A stretch of 43,570 bases of DNA from contig JBCDBL010000013.1 in the NCBI GenBank assembly GCA_039183635.1, positions 1 through 43,570 on the forward strand, read 5' to 3'. The position numbers were made by a program, and so were the translations under genes. Below, one piece after another: positions 24,154 through 32,080 of this stretch. The stretch is from JBCDBL01 sp039183635. Lineage in GTDB: Bacteria > Pseudomonadota > Alphaproteobacteria > Caulobacterales > Parvularculaceae. Under the pieces are notes generated by a model. It was not told the DNA's origin and did no database searches. It saw nothing but the letters and a program-made list of their open reading frames with translations. Every line of letters begins with the position of its first letter. The stretch's first letter is position 1.

Positions 24154-24374
24154 GGCTTGTTGAGATTCAGAGTTGTTCCGTCATCCCGGACGTTACACGC
24201 GCCCAAAACCCATAGGTTTTGGCGTGCGCGTGTTAGCGCCGGGATCTGTCTCCACGTGCCTGAAATCTGTTGCACCAGATCCCGGATCGCTCGATTTTCT
24301 AACCAAGTCAAAGACTTGGAGAAAACCGGCGTCCGGGATGACCGGATATATTGATGAATCTCAACAAGCCCTAG
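24150..24374. mobile_element. MITE-like element with perfect 20-bp terminal inverted repeats and internal hairpins
   Basis: The ends are exact inverted repeats of 20 bp: 24150-24169 begins CTAGGGCTTGTTGAG and 24355-24374 ends CTCAACAAGCCCTAG. Inside is a second perfect pair, GTCATCCCGGACG (24180-24192) with CGTCCGGGATGAC (24330-24342), then three local hairpins: 24195-24233 (ACACGCGC, CCAAAACC and their complements), 24239-24285 (CCGGGATCTG/CAGATCCCGG) and 24295-24325 (CCAAGTC/GACTTGG inside TTTTCT/AGAAAA). There is no convincing gene inside. Both ends carry CTAG, which could be a target duplication of an IS5-type mobilisation or simply part of the repeat. The GTCATCCCGGAC motif is common in intergenic repeats of alphaproteobacteria. 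Confidence 0.75.
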
Positions 24375-24412
24375 AGCGCCGTCGCATTAATCGGAATCCG
24401 GGCGACGCTTTA
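24375..24412. repeat. short palindromic intergenic repeat next to the MITE-like element
   Basis: AGCGCCGTCGC and GCGACGCT form an imperfect hairpin around ATTAATCGGAATCCGG. The core AATCGGAATC (24389-24398) reappears reverse-complemented at 39026-39035, so this is probably one of a genome-wide family of alphaproteobacterial intergenic palindromes. Confidence 0.5.
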
Positions 24413-24453
24413 AGTTTCATTTCTGTTTTCGGATTGCGAACCACTCGCATTTC

Positions 24454-24501
24454 GCTTTTAAGCGCTTCATGCGCCGCTCTGCCCATAAAGCGCTTAAAAG
24501 C
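24454..24501. repeat. 14-bp inverted repeat downstream of cysNC
   Basis: GCTTTTAAGCGCTT (24454-24467) and AAGCGCTTAAAAGC (24488-24501) are exact complements around a 20-base loop. It lies 23 bp after the cysNC stop on the minus strand. The arm also contains the palindrome AAGCGCTT. It may act as a 3'-end hairpin; no T tract follows. Confidence 0.65.
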
Positions 24502-24523
24502 TCAGCCAAGGATGGTTAATTAT

Positions 24524-26449
24524 TTATGAACGGAATTTTTCCGTGACGTAAACAACAAGATCGTCAACGCATTCGCGCACGGATCTATTTTCCGTGTTCA
24601 GTGTGAACTCGGGCGCCTCAGGCGGTTCATAAGGTGCGGACACCCCCGTGAACTCAGCTATCTCTCCTGCGCGGGCGCGCTTGTAAAGACCTTTAGGGTC
24701 ACGGCGTTCGCATTCTTCCAAAGATGTCGCAACGAATATTTCGTGGAAACTATCTCCGGCGGACTTGCGCGCGCGATCTCTGTCCGATCTATACGGCGAG
24801 ATAAATGACGTAATGCAGATCATGCCGGCTTCTGCGAACAAAGCTGAAACTTCGCCGACCCGTCGTATGTTCTCGGCTCTGTCTTCCGGTGAGAACCCAA
24901 GATTGGCGTTCAGGCCATAGCGGACATTGTCCCCGTCGAGAACGAAGGTGTTGAACCCGCGTTCGAACAATTCTTTTTCCAATTCAACGGCGATTGTCGA
25001 TTTGCCGGCGCCGGACAAGCCCGTCAGCCAGATGACGCCGCCCCGGTGGCCGTATCGCGTTGCCCGCGAGGCCCGCGTCACCGCCATATCCACCCGTGTG
25101 ATGTTGGTGGAGCGTTGTGTGACGAGGCCCCGCTGGTCGGCGTACCCTTCCATGGATATAATGCCGCCGCCGGCGATATCGTATTTGTCCACAAGAACGA
25201 ACCGACCGGTGCGAGCGTTGTCGGTAAACGCATCAAGGGCGACGACGCGGCGTGTGCGCAGAACGATTTCCGCCACCTGGTTGCGGTCCACCATTGTGGC
25301 GGCTGAGGCGGTAAGATCGCCCGTATCGATCACATGTTCGATTTCGTCGACGGTTGCGGTCGTCTCGAAGCTTTGCAGCTTTAGCTTATAACTTTTGCCC
25401 TTTTCGAGCGGTTTACGGCCCAGCCAGAAAATCTTAGCACGGAAGACATCTGTTTCAGCGGGCGCGTCCTTTTCGTGGGAAGCGAGATCCCCGCGTTCCA
25501 CGAAAATTTGCTCGTCCAGGGTAAAGCCGACGGATTCCCCGGCCTGGGCGGCTGTTTTTGCAACAGCCTCCGGTTTTGAGGTCCACGCTTCGATGGACTT
25601 CACCTTGGCTGACTTATTGGACGGAGAAAACACCACCGTATCGCCTACGGACAATGCGCCGGATTCAATCCGTCCGGCGATGATGCGGCGATCGTCGAAC
25701 TTGTAGACGTCTTGCACGGCCATACGCAGGGGCAAATCCCGGGGCGCTGAGGTCGGCAAGAAGCTGTCGAGCGCTTTGACCACCGTCGGGCCTTCGTACC
25801 ATGAGGTTTTGCGTTCCCCCGCACCATTGGTCGACATGGCGATATTGTCTCCTTCCCGGGCGGAGACAGGGATGACGAACGTGGGTTCGACGCCGATAGA
25901 GGCGAGGTAGGCGCGATATTCTTCCTCAATCAGGTCGAATTGCTCTTTTTCGTAGCCGATCAGGTCCATCTTGTTCACAGCCACGGCCACCTGGCGCACG
26001 CCCATGAGATGCAGAAGATAACCATGGCGGCGAGATTGTTCCTGCACGCCTTCGGAAGCGTCGATAATCAAGAGCGCAGCGTCGGCCTGGGCGGCGCCGG
26101 TGATCATGTTTTTCAGAAACTCTTTGTGGCCCGGCGCATCGATAATGGTGTAGTCGCGTTTTTCGGTTTTGAACCAGATTTGCGATGTGTCGATTGTAAT
26201 GCCCTGATCCCGTTCGGCCTGCATGGCGTCCATCAGGAACGCCCATTCGAAGGGCATGCCACGACGATCGCACATGGCTTTTATGGCTTCGTACTTTCCT
26301 TCCGGCAAACTGCCTGTGTCATGGAACAAGCGTCCGACAACGGTTGATTTACCGTGGTCGACATGTCCGACGATGACGATGCGCATAAGGTCGCGCATGC
26401 GGGCGGGGGCGTTTTGGTTCTCAGCGGCGAGCTTGGGCGTGTTGGTCAT
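24524..26449 (-). CDS. cysNC: bifunctional sulfate adenylyltransferase large subunit / APS kinase
   Basis: The 641-residue fusion starts at ATG 26449 with GGGAGAG upstream, 16 bp after cysD. The N-terminal GTPase has G1 GHVDHGKST (residues 28-36), the DRDQGIT-like switch region (ERDQGITIDT), G3 DAPGHKEF (104-111) and G4 NKMD (159-162), then two EF-Tu-like barrels. From about residue 460 an APS kinase follows: Walker A GLSGAGKST, FVLDGDNVRYGLN, FSPEDRAENIRR and the CysC-type FVATSLEECERRDPKGLYKRAR. With CysD it makes adenosine 5'-phosphosulfate from ATP and sulfate, driven by GTP, and then phosphorylates it to PAPS. The same fusion occurs as NodQ, so PAPS could serve reduction or sulfation. 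Confidence 0.96.
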   Translation of the reverse strand: MTNTPKLAAENQNAPARMRDLMRIVIVGHVDHGKSTVVGRLFHDTGSLPEGKYEAIKAMCDRRGMPFEWAFLMDAMQAERDQGITIDTSQIWFKTEKRDYTIIDAPGHKEFLKNMITGAAQADAALLIIDASEGVQEQSRRHGYLLHLMGVRQVAVAVNKMDLIGYEKEQFDLIEEEYRAYLASIGVEPTFVIPVSAREGDNIAMSTNGAGERKTSWYEGPTVVKALDSFLPTSAPRDLPLRMAVQDVYKFDDRRIIAGRIESGALSVGDTVVFSPSNKSAKVKSIEAWTSKPEAVAKTAAQAGESVGFTLDEQIFVERGDLASHEKDAPAETDVFRAKIFWLGRKPLEKGKSYKLKLQSFETTATVDEIEHVIDTGDLTASAATMVDRNQVAEIVLRTRRVVALDAFTDNARTGRFVLVDKYDIAGGGIISMEGYADQRGLVTQRSTNITRVDMAVTRASRATRYGHRGGVIWLTGLSGAGKSTIAVELEKELFERGFNTFVLDGDNVRYGLNANLGFSPEDRAENIRRVGEVSALFAEAGMICITSFISPYRSDRDRARKSAGDSFHEIFVATSLEECERRDPKGLYKRARAGEIAEFTGVSAPYEPPEAPEFTLNTENRSVRECVDDLVVYVTEKFRS

Positions 26450-26465
26450 TTTAGGTCTCTCCCGC

Positions 26466-27260
26466 TTACATGTAGCCGTCTTCGCGCAGACGTTCGAACG
26501 CGTCTTCGGAATCGTGGTCCATCACCCGTCCGGCGCGCTCTTCGGTTTTGATGGTTTCAAGCTCCGCAATGATCTTTTCGATCGTGTCGGCGTCCGATGC
26601 GAAGGGTTCGGTGATGCCTTTTTCGCCGAGGGAGCGGAAGCGCTTGCCGTTTTTGGCGAAATAGAGGGGCACCAGCGGAATTTCTTCGCGCTGGATGTAC
26701 CGCCAGATGTCGAGCTCCGTCCAATGGAGGAGGGGGTGAATACGGATATGCGTGCCTTCCGGGTAGTCGGTGTTGAACTGGTCCCAAAACTCTGGCGGCT
26801 GGTCCCGGAAGTCCCACTTGCCGTCATTGCCGCGCGGGGAGAAATACCGCTCTTTTGCGCGCATCGATTGTTCATCCCGGCGGATGCCCGCGATGATGCC
26901 GTTAAAGCCGTATTTTTGGATCACCTCTTTTACCCCCGCTGTTTTGCGGGCTGCAAGGCGCGAGGCCGGGGGCAGGGTGTCGTCAATGGCTTCGATCGGC
27001 GGGCATGGGTCGCCAATGAAGTTCAGCCCCCATTCCTTTACATAGCGGTCCCGAAATTCGTAGGTCTCGTCAAACTCCAGCCCTGTATCGAGGTGGGCCA
27101 CAGGGAAGGGCACATGGCCGAAAAACGCTTTCTTCGCCAGCCAAACCATGACGTTGGAGTCTTTGCCAAGGCTCCACAACATCGCGATGTTTTCAATACG
27201 GTTAAAAGCCTCGCGGAAAATGTAAATGCTCTGGCTTTCAAGTTGGTCTAAACGGTCCAT
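26466..27260 (-). CDS. cysD: sulfate adenylyltransferase small subunit, short form
   Basis: The 264-residue protein has the PAPS-reductase-type ATP pyrophosphatase fold: the P-loop SLGKDSNVMVWLAKKAF, then PVAHLDTGLEFDETYEFRDRY, GIRRDEQSMRAKERYFSPRG and HIRIHPLLHWTELDIWRYI. It uses ATP to adenylylate sulfate together with CysN. It is shorter than the usual 300-residue enzyme: the N-terminus starts about 20 residues late (MDRLDQLESQSIYIFREAF), and the C-terminal part is compact, although the final GYM-type ending is kept. It is the first gene of a cysD-cysNC operon, divergent from ugd across 313 bp. No strong ribosome binding site precedes the ATG. Confidence 0.95.
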   Translation of the reverse strand: MDRLDQLESQSIYIFREAFNRIENIAMLWSLGKDSNVMVWLAKKAFFGHVPFPVAHLDTGLEFDETYEFRDRYVKEWGLNFIGDPCPPIEAIDDTLPPASRLAARKTAGVKEVIQKYGFNGIIAGIRRDEQSMRAKERYFSPRGNDGKWDFRDQPPEFWDQFNTDYPEGTHIRIHPLLHWTELDIWRYIQREEIPLVPLYFAKNGKRFRSLGEKGITEPFASDADTIEKIIAELETIKTEERAGRVMDHDSEDAFERLREDGYM

Positions 27261-27573
27261 ACTACACGTCCATATGCCTTGAAGGGCGTCGGTTGTTGGG
27301 GCGAATTCGTTTTTTGCATTGCAAAAATCGGGCGGAACACATCATAGGCGGTCGTCCATGTCCAGAGCTGATACGTAGATCTATCTGTAAGTTTTTCTAA
27401 ACAATACGCTCCGGCGCGTTGACGAGATGCGCATGTTTCTCGAAACAGCAACAAACGGGCCGTTTCGCGGAAACTTTATCGGCCGTGGGGCTGTTTCTTG
27501 CATCAAAAACGATTATGACACCGGCGGCGCTCGTAAGCTTGCGTCGAGACTTTGTTTTTTCAGGAGACCTGCC
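27261..27573. other. divergent control region between cysD and ugd
   Basis: This 313-bp gap has no convincing gene; one frame runs through it into ugd but lacks a start site. Its clearest structure is the inverted repeat TTTTTGC-ATT-GCAAAAA at 27311-27327, 51 bp before cysD. The middle (27375-27410) is AT-rich. The ugd ribosome binding site CAGGAG lies at the right end. Confidence 0.6.
27311..27327. promoter_or_regulatory. perfect TTTTTGC/GCAAAAA inverted repeat upstream of cysD
   Basis: Seven-base arms surround ATT. The site could be an operator for the cysD-cysNC operon or for ugd. It resembles the TTTTGC/GCAAAA repeat in front of aceA (35006-35024), though the spacing differs (3 versus 7 bases). 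Confidence 0.45.
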
Positions 27574-28884
27574 ATGCGCGTGGCGATGATCGGGACGGGA
27601 TATGTCGGCCTTGTGTCCGGGGCGTGTTTTTCGGATTTCGGACACGATGTCGTATGCGTCGACAAGGACGCTGGCAAAATCGACATGCTGGAAGCGGGCG
27701 AAATCCCGATTTACGAGCCTGGATTGGACGCCCTTGTCGCCGAAAACGTTAAAGCGGGCCGGCTTTCTTTTACGACGGACTTAAAAAGCGCTGTCCCAGA
27801 TGCAGACGCTGTGTTTATCGCTGTTGGAACGCCGTCACGCCGGGGGGATGGGTTTGCGGATCTGTCCTATGTATTCGCCGCCGCCGAAGAGATCGCAGAA
27901 ACGATGGACGGGTTCACCGTGGTCGTGACGAAATCCACCGTGCCCGTAGGGACCGGAGCTGAAGTAGAGGCGCGCATCAAAGCCAAGCGGCCCGACGCCG
28001 ATTTCGCTGTGGCGTCAAACCCCGAGTTTTTACGCGAAGGCGCCGCCATTGACGATTTCAAGCGTCCGGACCGGGTCGTTTGCGGGGTTGAAGATGAGCG
28101 CGCTGTGGAGGTGATGCGCGAGTTGTATCGCCCGCTTTATCTCAACGAAACGCCGATTGTTTTCACAAACAGGACGACATCCGAGCTTATCAAGTACGCC
28201 GCCAATGCTTTCCTGGCGACGAAAATCACCTTCATCAATGAAATGGCCGACCTTTGTGAAAAGGTGGGCGCCAATGTGCAGGAAGTGGCCAAGGGCATCG
28301 GTCTTGATGGCCGGATTGGCGGTAAGTTTTTACATGCCGGACCTGGCTATGGCGGGTCCTGTTTTCCAAAAGATACGTTGGCTCTCGTACGCACCGCGCA
28401 GCAATTTGAAGCGCCGACGAAAATTGTTGAAGCGGTGGTCGACATCAACGCCGCCCGGAAAAAGCAGATGGCCGAGCGGATCGTCGCGGCGTGCGGCGGC
28501 AGCGTGGAAGGTAAATCCATCGCGATGCTGGGTCTCACGTTCAAACCGAACACAGATGATATGCGCGATGCGCCGTCTCTTGACGTCGTGCCGGCTTTAC
28601 AGGACGCGGGGGCGACGGTGCGCGCTTTCGATCCCGCCGGTATGGAAGAATCGAAAGAACACTTTAACGGCGTCATTTACTGCGATGGACCGTATCACGC
28701 TATTGAAGGCTCCGACGCTGTTGTCATTATGACAGAGTGGGACGAGTTTCGCGCTTTAGACCTCGACCGTGTGCTGAATGCTATGGGGTCGGCTGTGATG
28801 GTGGATCTGCGCAATATCTATCGCCCGGCGGATATGGTCGCGCGCGGGTTCGATTATCACTCAATCGGTCGGCCGCAGGGGTGA
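27574..28884 (+). CDS. ugd: UDP-glucose 6-dehydrogenase
   Basis: I start at ATG 27574 (MRVAMIGTGYVGLVSGACFS, 436 aa), preceded by CAGGAG; the frame is open further upstream but without a site. The N-terminal Rossmann glycine motif, AVGTPSRRGDGFADLSYV, SNPEFLREGAAIDDF, and the catalytic cysteine C263 in GPGYGGSCFPKDT define the enzyme. The C-terminal domain has GLTFKPNTDDMRDAPSL. It oxidises UDP-glucose to UDP-glucuronate with two NAD+, supplying acidic sugars for capsule, exopolysaccharide or LPS. The glycosyltransferase and FkbM genes that follow fit a surface-glycan role. It is convergent with the DsbA-like gene. Confidence 0.96.
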   Translation: MRVAMIGTGYVGLVSGACFSDFGHDVVCVDKDAGKIDMLEAGEIPIYEPGLDALVAENVKAGRLSFTTDLKSAVPDADAVFIAVGTPSRRGDGFADLSYVFAAAEEIAETMDGFTVVVTKSTVPVGTGAEVEARIKAKRPDADFAVASNPEFLREGAAIDDFKRPDRVVCGVEDERAVEVMRELYRPLYLNETPIVFTNRTTSELIKYAANAFLATKITFINEMADLCEKVGANVQEVAKGIGLDGRIGGKFLHAGPGYGGSCFPKDTLALVRTAQQFEAPTKIVEAVVDINAARKKQMAERIVAACGGSVEGKSIAMLGLTFKPNTDDMRDAPSLDVVPALQDAGATVRAFDPAGMEESKEHFNGVIYCDGPYHAIEGSDAVVIMTEWDEFRALDLDRVLNAMGSAVMVDLRNIYRPADMVARGFDYHSIGRPQG

Positions 28885-28895
28885 TTGGCGGGGGA

Positions 28896-29477
28896 TCACC
28901 CTTTCGCTTTTTCCAGATCTTCCAACAGCCGATTAAATCGGTCTTGGCCCCAATATTTTTGATCGCCAGAGACAAAAAAAGGTACGCCGAAGACCCGGTC
29001 CTGTTCGATCAGTTTACGGCCTTCCCGGAGATCTTCCTCAATCTGCGCGTCAGCTTGCGCGGCCTCGACAAGGTTGGGGGCGAGCCCTGCGGCGTGTGCG
29101 ACGTCTTTTAGAACGGAAAGGTCGGAAAGGTTTTTCCCTTCGCCCCAGCGGGCGTCCGAGGCTGCGATGGCGAACGCCAACCCAGCGCCCTCCCGCTTGG
29201 CGGCAAGGAAGGCGTTTATAGCCGGCGTGAAGTCGATGTCGAACGGATCAGGCATCGCGATGGGCAGGCCGGCGCGCATGGTTTCGCGCAGGACGTCTTC
29301 GGCGACGTAGGAATAATACGCAGAACTCATATCTAAATTGGCGTTTCGAAAGGGCTCGCCTTCAGGGGGGCCTGTAAAGGGGATGACATCCGCTTCAAGC
29401 CCGGACGCGGCGAGTTGATGGAGCCCTAAGCGTGAATAAGGGCTGCGGTAGGCGAAATAAGCGCGGATTTGCGGCAT
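28896..29477 (-). CDS. DsbA/kappa-GST-like oxidoreductase (HCCA isomerase family)
   Basis: The 193-residue thioredoxin-fold protein has the active-site serine in YFAYRSPYSRLG (kappa-class GST and 2-hydroxychromene-2-carboxylate isomerase type, with no CxxC), the cis-proline in VFGVPFFVSGDQKYWGQDR, and the helical insertion between them. The family includes glutathione-dependent isomerases of aromatic degradation and orphan members. No aromatic pathway is nearby, so the substrate is unknown. It starts five bases after the FkbM gene on the same strand and is the last gene of a three-gene operon (glycosyltransferase, FkbM, this gene). Confidence 0.9.
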   Translation of the reverse strand: MPQIRAYFAYRSPYSRLGLHQLAASGLEADVIPFTGPPEGEPFRNANLDMSSAYYSYVAEDVLRETMRAGLPIAMPDPFDIDFTPAINAFLAAKREGAGLAFAIAASDARWGEGKNLSDLSVLKDVAHAAGLAPNLVEAAQADAQIEEDLREGRKLIEQDRVFGVPFFVSGDQKYWGQDRFNRLLEDLEKAKG

Positions 29478-29482
29478 GGGGC

Positions 29483-30355
29483 TTATAGTCCTTGTTGTTG
29501 CAGTATGCTGTTCAGTTTTGTTTGAAGCGCAATCTCATAGCCATGGTGCAAGCACAAGCGAAGGGCGCTGTCGGCGCCTTTGTCATGGAAGGTTTCCATA
29601 ATGATCATACGTGGCCAAAGCGCTTTGTGTTTCTCATCAAAAAGGGCGGCCAGCGCCGGCGCCTCCGCGCCTTCGATATCAATTTTCATGGCGTCCACAT
29701 GGGAAAAGCCCGCTGCGTTAAATGCGTCCGCTAAAGGACGGCCTTCTACCGTTAAGGCGTCGGCGGCGTTCTCCGAGACGATTTTATTCTCACCACGGTT
29801 TTTCGTATCGACGGCGAACGTGAGCTGTCGCGCGACGTCCGTCGCCGCCCAGGGGAGCACGGTTACGGCGTCCTCTGCGTTTGAAGCTTTCAGGTTGAAT
29901 GTCAGTCGCGCCCTGACTGTTGGCTCCGGTTCTAAGGCGACGACTTGCAAGGGCCGGCCGGCGTTGCGCGCCGCACAAATGGCGAACAGCGTATAGAGGC
30001 CGGCGTTGGCGCCGATATCGGCGAACAGGAAGGCGTCCTTCGTTCCAGAGCCAATGGCCTCGGCAAGCACCGCCCGTTCCGCCGCGTCCCAAAATTGCGG
30101 CGTGGCGTAGACGCGTTTTTCCGAATTGTTGTCGTAAGGGTGCAGGCGCGCCCGGGCGGCGTCGAAGACGGCGACATCGAACGGGCGTCCGGTTTTCGTT
30201 CCGGCGATCCGGCGCAAGAGCATGGCGGCCCGTTTGCCCGCCCAAGTGTCCGGCATCGCCCCGGCGCGGGCACGCGCCCAATTTTGAAAAGGCGAGGGCG
30301 GATAAGCGCCAAAGGGCGCCTCTTCGCGCGATGTGACGGCCTCCTCTGCGGTCAC
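29483..30355 (-). CDS. FkbM family methyltransferase
   Basis: The start codon is GTG 30355; it overlaps the upstream gene's TGA in a GTGA junction, so translation is probably coupled. The 290-residue protein has the SAM-binding motif FLFADIGANAGLYTLF (about residues 108-123), VVALEPEPTVRARL, NLKASNAEDAVTV and the FkbM hallmark VDAMKIDIEGAEAPAL. FkbM enzymes O-methylate sugars or polyketides; in glycan loci they methylate a sugar residue. The N-terminal 70 residues (PSPFQNWARARAGAMP) are family-variable. Its place between a glycosyltransferase and a GST-like gene supports a glycan target. The substrate is unknown. Confidence 0.92.
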   Translation of the reverse strand: MTAEEAVTSREEAPFGAYPPSPFQNWARARAGAMPDTWAGKRAAMLLRRIAGTKTGRPFDVAVFDAARARLHPYDNNSEKRVYATPQFWDAAERAVLAEAIGSGTKDAFLFADIGANAGLYTLFAICAARNAGRPLQVVALEPEPTVRARLTFNLKASNAEDAVTVLPWAATDVARQLTFAVDTKNRGENKIVSENAADALTVEGRPLADAFNAAGFSHVDAMKIDIEGAEAPALAALFDEKHKALWPRMIIMETFHDKGADSALRLCLHHGYEIALQTKLNSILQQQGL

Positions 30356-31092
30356 GATGCTTCTTTCTCCGCTTGTTTTCGAGCGCGGCGTTTCAAGCGC
30401 TTTTCGATGGAGCGTTGCAGGCGTTCAAACACGTTTGTCGGGCGTTTCGGACCATGGGGGTCGGCGACGTGGCGGCCGTCTCCGATATGGGCGACGGCGG
30501 GGTCTTCCAGGTAGGCCATGCTAAAGCCCGCCTTTTTGAAGGCGTAGCTGACATCAGCTTCGGGGCCGATCTTTTCAAATGGTCCAATTGCTTCATAATC
30601 GTTACGGCGCCGAAGGCCCGGGTTAAACGAGTAACTAAAGTACTCCGGATGCAGAGTGGGATCGAGGCGGAAATAGGCAAGGCCGTTTAGGTCTTCGACC
30701 GGCGTTTCCCGCACCAAAGGGTTCAGCTCCGTCCGTGGACGCAGCCCCACCATGCTGACGTCTTTATGGGCGTTCAAAATCTTGAAGGACTCGGCGATGA
30801 ATCCGGTTCGAAAAAACTCCCAATCATCCTCACAGTGAAAGATGTAAGGGGTTGAAACCGCGGCGTAGGCTGTGTCGATGGCCCGGATCTGGCCGAGCTG
30901 CGGACGGTTCACGATGAACTCCACGGGCCGGTCCACATGGGCGAGCGCCTCTTGCACCGTGTCGTCGCCGGAATCCTCGATGACGACGATTTTCTCCAAG
31001 GGCCCGTCGATGTGCGCGAGCAGGCTGTCTACCGTGCGTTTTAACAGGTCAAAGCGGCCGCAGCTGGTGATGACAATGCTGTAGGGCTCCAT
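30352..31092 (-). CDS. family 2 glycosyltransferase
   Basis: The 246-residue GT-A fold protein begins MEPYSIVITSCGRFDLLKRTVDSLL, with VVIEDSGDD (about residues 37-45) and the metal- and nucleotide-sugar-binding acidic motif FHCEDDWEFF near residue 90. Later parts (FNPGLRRRNDYEAIG, EADVSYAFKKAGFSMAYL) fit acceptor-side loops, and the C-terminus is very basic (ERLQRSIEKRLKRRARKQAEKEAS), suggesting membrane-surface association. Donor and acceptor cannot be predicted. Its stop overlaps the FkbM start, and it is divergent from the other glycosyltransferase gene across 102 bp. Confidence 0.93.
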   Translation of the reverse strand: MEPYSIVITSCGRFDLLKRTVDSLLAHIDGPLEKIVVIEDSGDDTVQEALAHVDRPVEFIVNRPQLGQIRAIDTAYAAVSTPYIFHCEDDWEFFRTGFIAESFKILNAHKDVSMVGLRPRTELNPLVRETPVEDLNGLAYFRLDPTLHPEYFSYSFNPGLRRRNDYEAIGPFEKIGPEADVSYAFKKAGFSMAYLEDPAVAHIGDGRHVADPHGPKRPTNVFERLQRSIEKRLKRRARKQAEKEAS

Positions 31093-31194
31093 AAAAGCGG
31101 CCTTTTCAAACGCTTAATCCTACTAGCGCCCGGCGTCGGTTCATGTCAGGACAGGGCGTCAGCTTTATGAGAAACCACGCTTATCCCACGCCCC

Positions 31195-32004
31195 ATGACC
31201 GAAGTCGAGACGCCTGAAGACCGCCGCCCGCCCATTTCCTGCTATATCCGCACGTTGAATGAGGAGCGGAAGATTGCCGAGGTTGTGAGCGCAGCCTTGG
31301 CGGTTGCGCGCGAAGTGGTGGTGGTGGATTCCGGCTCCACCGACGCAACCGTGGCGCTGGCCGAGAAGGCGGGCGCCCGGGTGGAGCACGTCGCCTGGCG
31401 CGGAGTTGGGGGACAAAAGCGGGCGGGGGAGGACCTTTGCGCCTATAACTGGCTGCTCGATCTTGATGCGGATGAAGTGGTGACGCCTAAGCTGGCGGCG
31501 GAGATTGCCGCGCTGTTTGAACATGGCGCGCCGGAAGAGATCGCGTTTCGCACGCCCCTTGTGACGGCGCCGCCCATCGGCGCGCCGTGGTATGGCGTTG
31601 ATATTCAAGTGCGGGCGAAATTGTATGATCGACGGCGCATCCGCATTCCCGATTCCAAAGCCTGGGACCAGTTCAAGCCGCCCAAAGACGCCAGGGTCGG
31701 ACGCTTGACCGCGGCCATTCTCCATTACTCGTTCACCGGGGTGGAGCACCTTATGAACAAGGTGAACCGCAACACCACCGCCCGGGCGAAGGAGGCATTA
31801 AAGCCCTTGCCGCTTGTCGTGATGCGGATTTTCTTTGGCTTTCCGTTTTATTTTTTCAAACGTTATATTTTGCGCGGCCTCATTTTAAAAGGCGTTTACG
31901 GATTTGTTTTTGCAGTAACCGTGGCGACAGGGCGGTGGCTGCGCGATGTGAAGATGTTTGAAATTCATATGAAAAAGAAAGACGGACATGGTGAAGCGGC
32001 TTAG
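31195..32004 (+). CDS. family 2 glycosyltransferase, WaaE/KdtX-like
   Basis: The 269-residue protein has the GT2 start CYIRTLNEERKIAEVV, VVVDSGSTDATVALAE, and the acidic motif WLLDLDADEVVTPKL near residue 88. The middle part (ILHYSFTGVEHLMNKVNRNTT) matches the LPS-core transferase WaaE/KdtX family, which adds a glucose- or heptose-type residue to lipid A-core. The C-terminal 70 residues hold an amphipathic or membrane-associated stretch (MRIFFGFPFYFFKRYILRG). It is probably an inner-membrane-associated LPS or glycan transferase. The donor sugar is unknown. It stands alone on the plus strand. Confidence 0.9.
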   Translation: MTEVETPEDRRPPISCYIRTLNEERKIAEVVSAALAVAREVVVVDSGSTDATVALAEKAGARVEHVAWRGVGGQKRAGEDLCAYNWLLDLDADEVVTPKLAAEIAALFEHGAPEEIAFRTPLVTAPPIGAPWYGVDIQVRAKLYDRRRIRIPDSKAWDQFKPPKDARVGRLTAAILHYSFTGVEHLMNKVNRNTTARAKEALKPLPLVVMRIFFGFPFYFFKRYILRGLILKGVYGFVFAVTVATGRWLRDVKMFEIHMKKKDGHGEAA

Positions 32005-32080
32005 TCCTTTTCAGGCATAGACTTGTCATGCCGCCCATGATTATCTGGCCTTGGAACATATTTTCTTGAGGAGCGGGGTT

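Noticed and set aside
24157..24529. Two plus-strand frames inside and just after the MITE-like element
   Set aside because: They run through inverted repeats with no start signal or recognisable protein; the segment is better explained as a structured repeat.
27427..27573. Upstream extension of ugd by 49 codons
   Set aside because: The Rossmann motif MRVAMIGTGYVG must be N-terminal and CAGGAG precedes ATG 27574; the extension has no family match.
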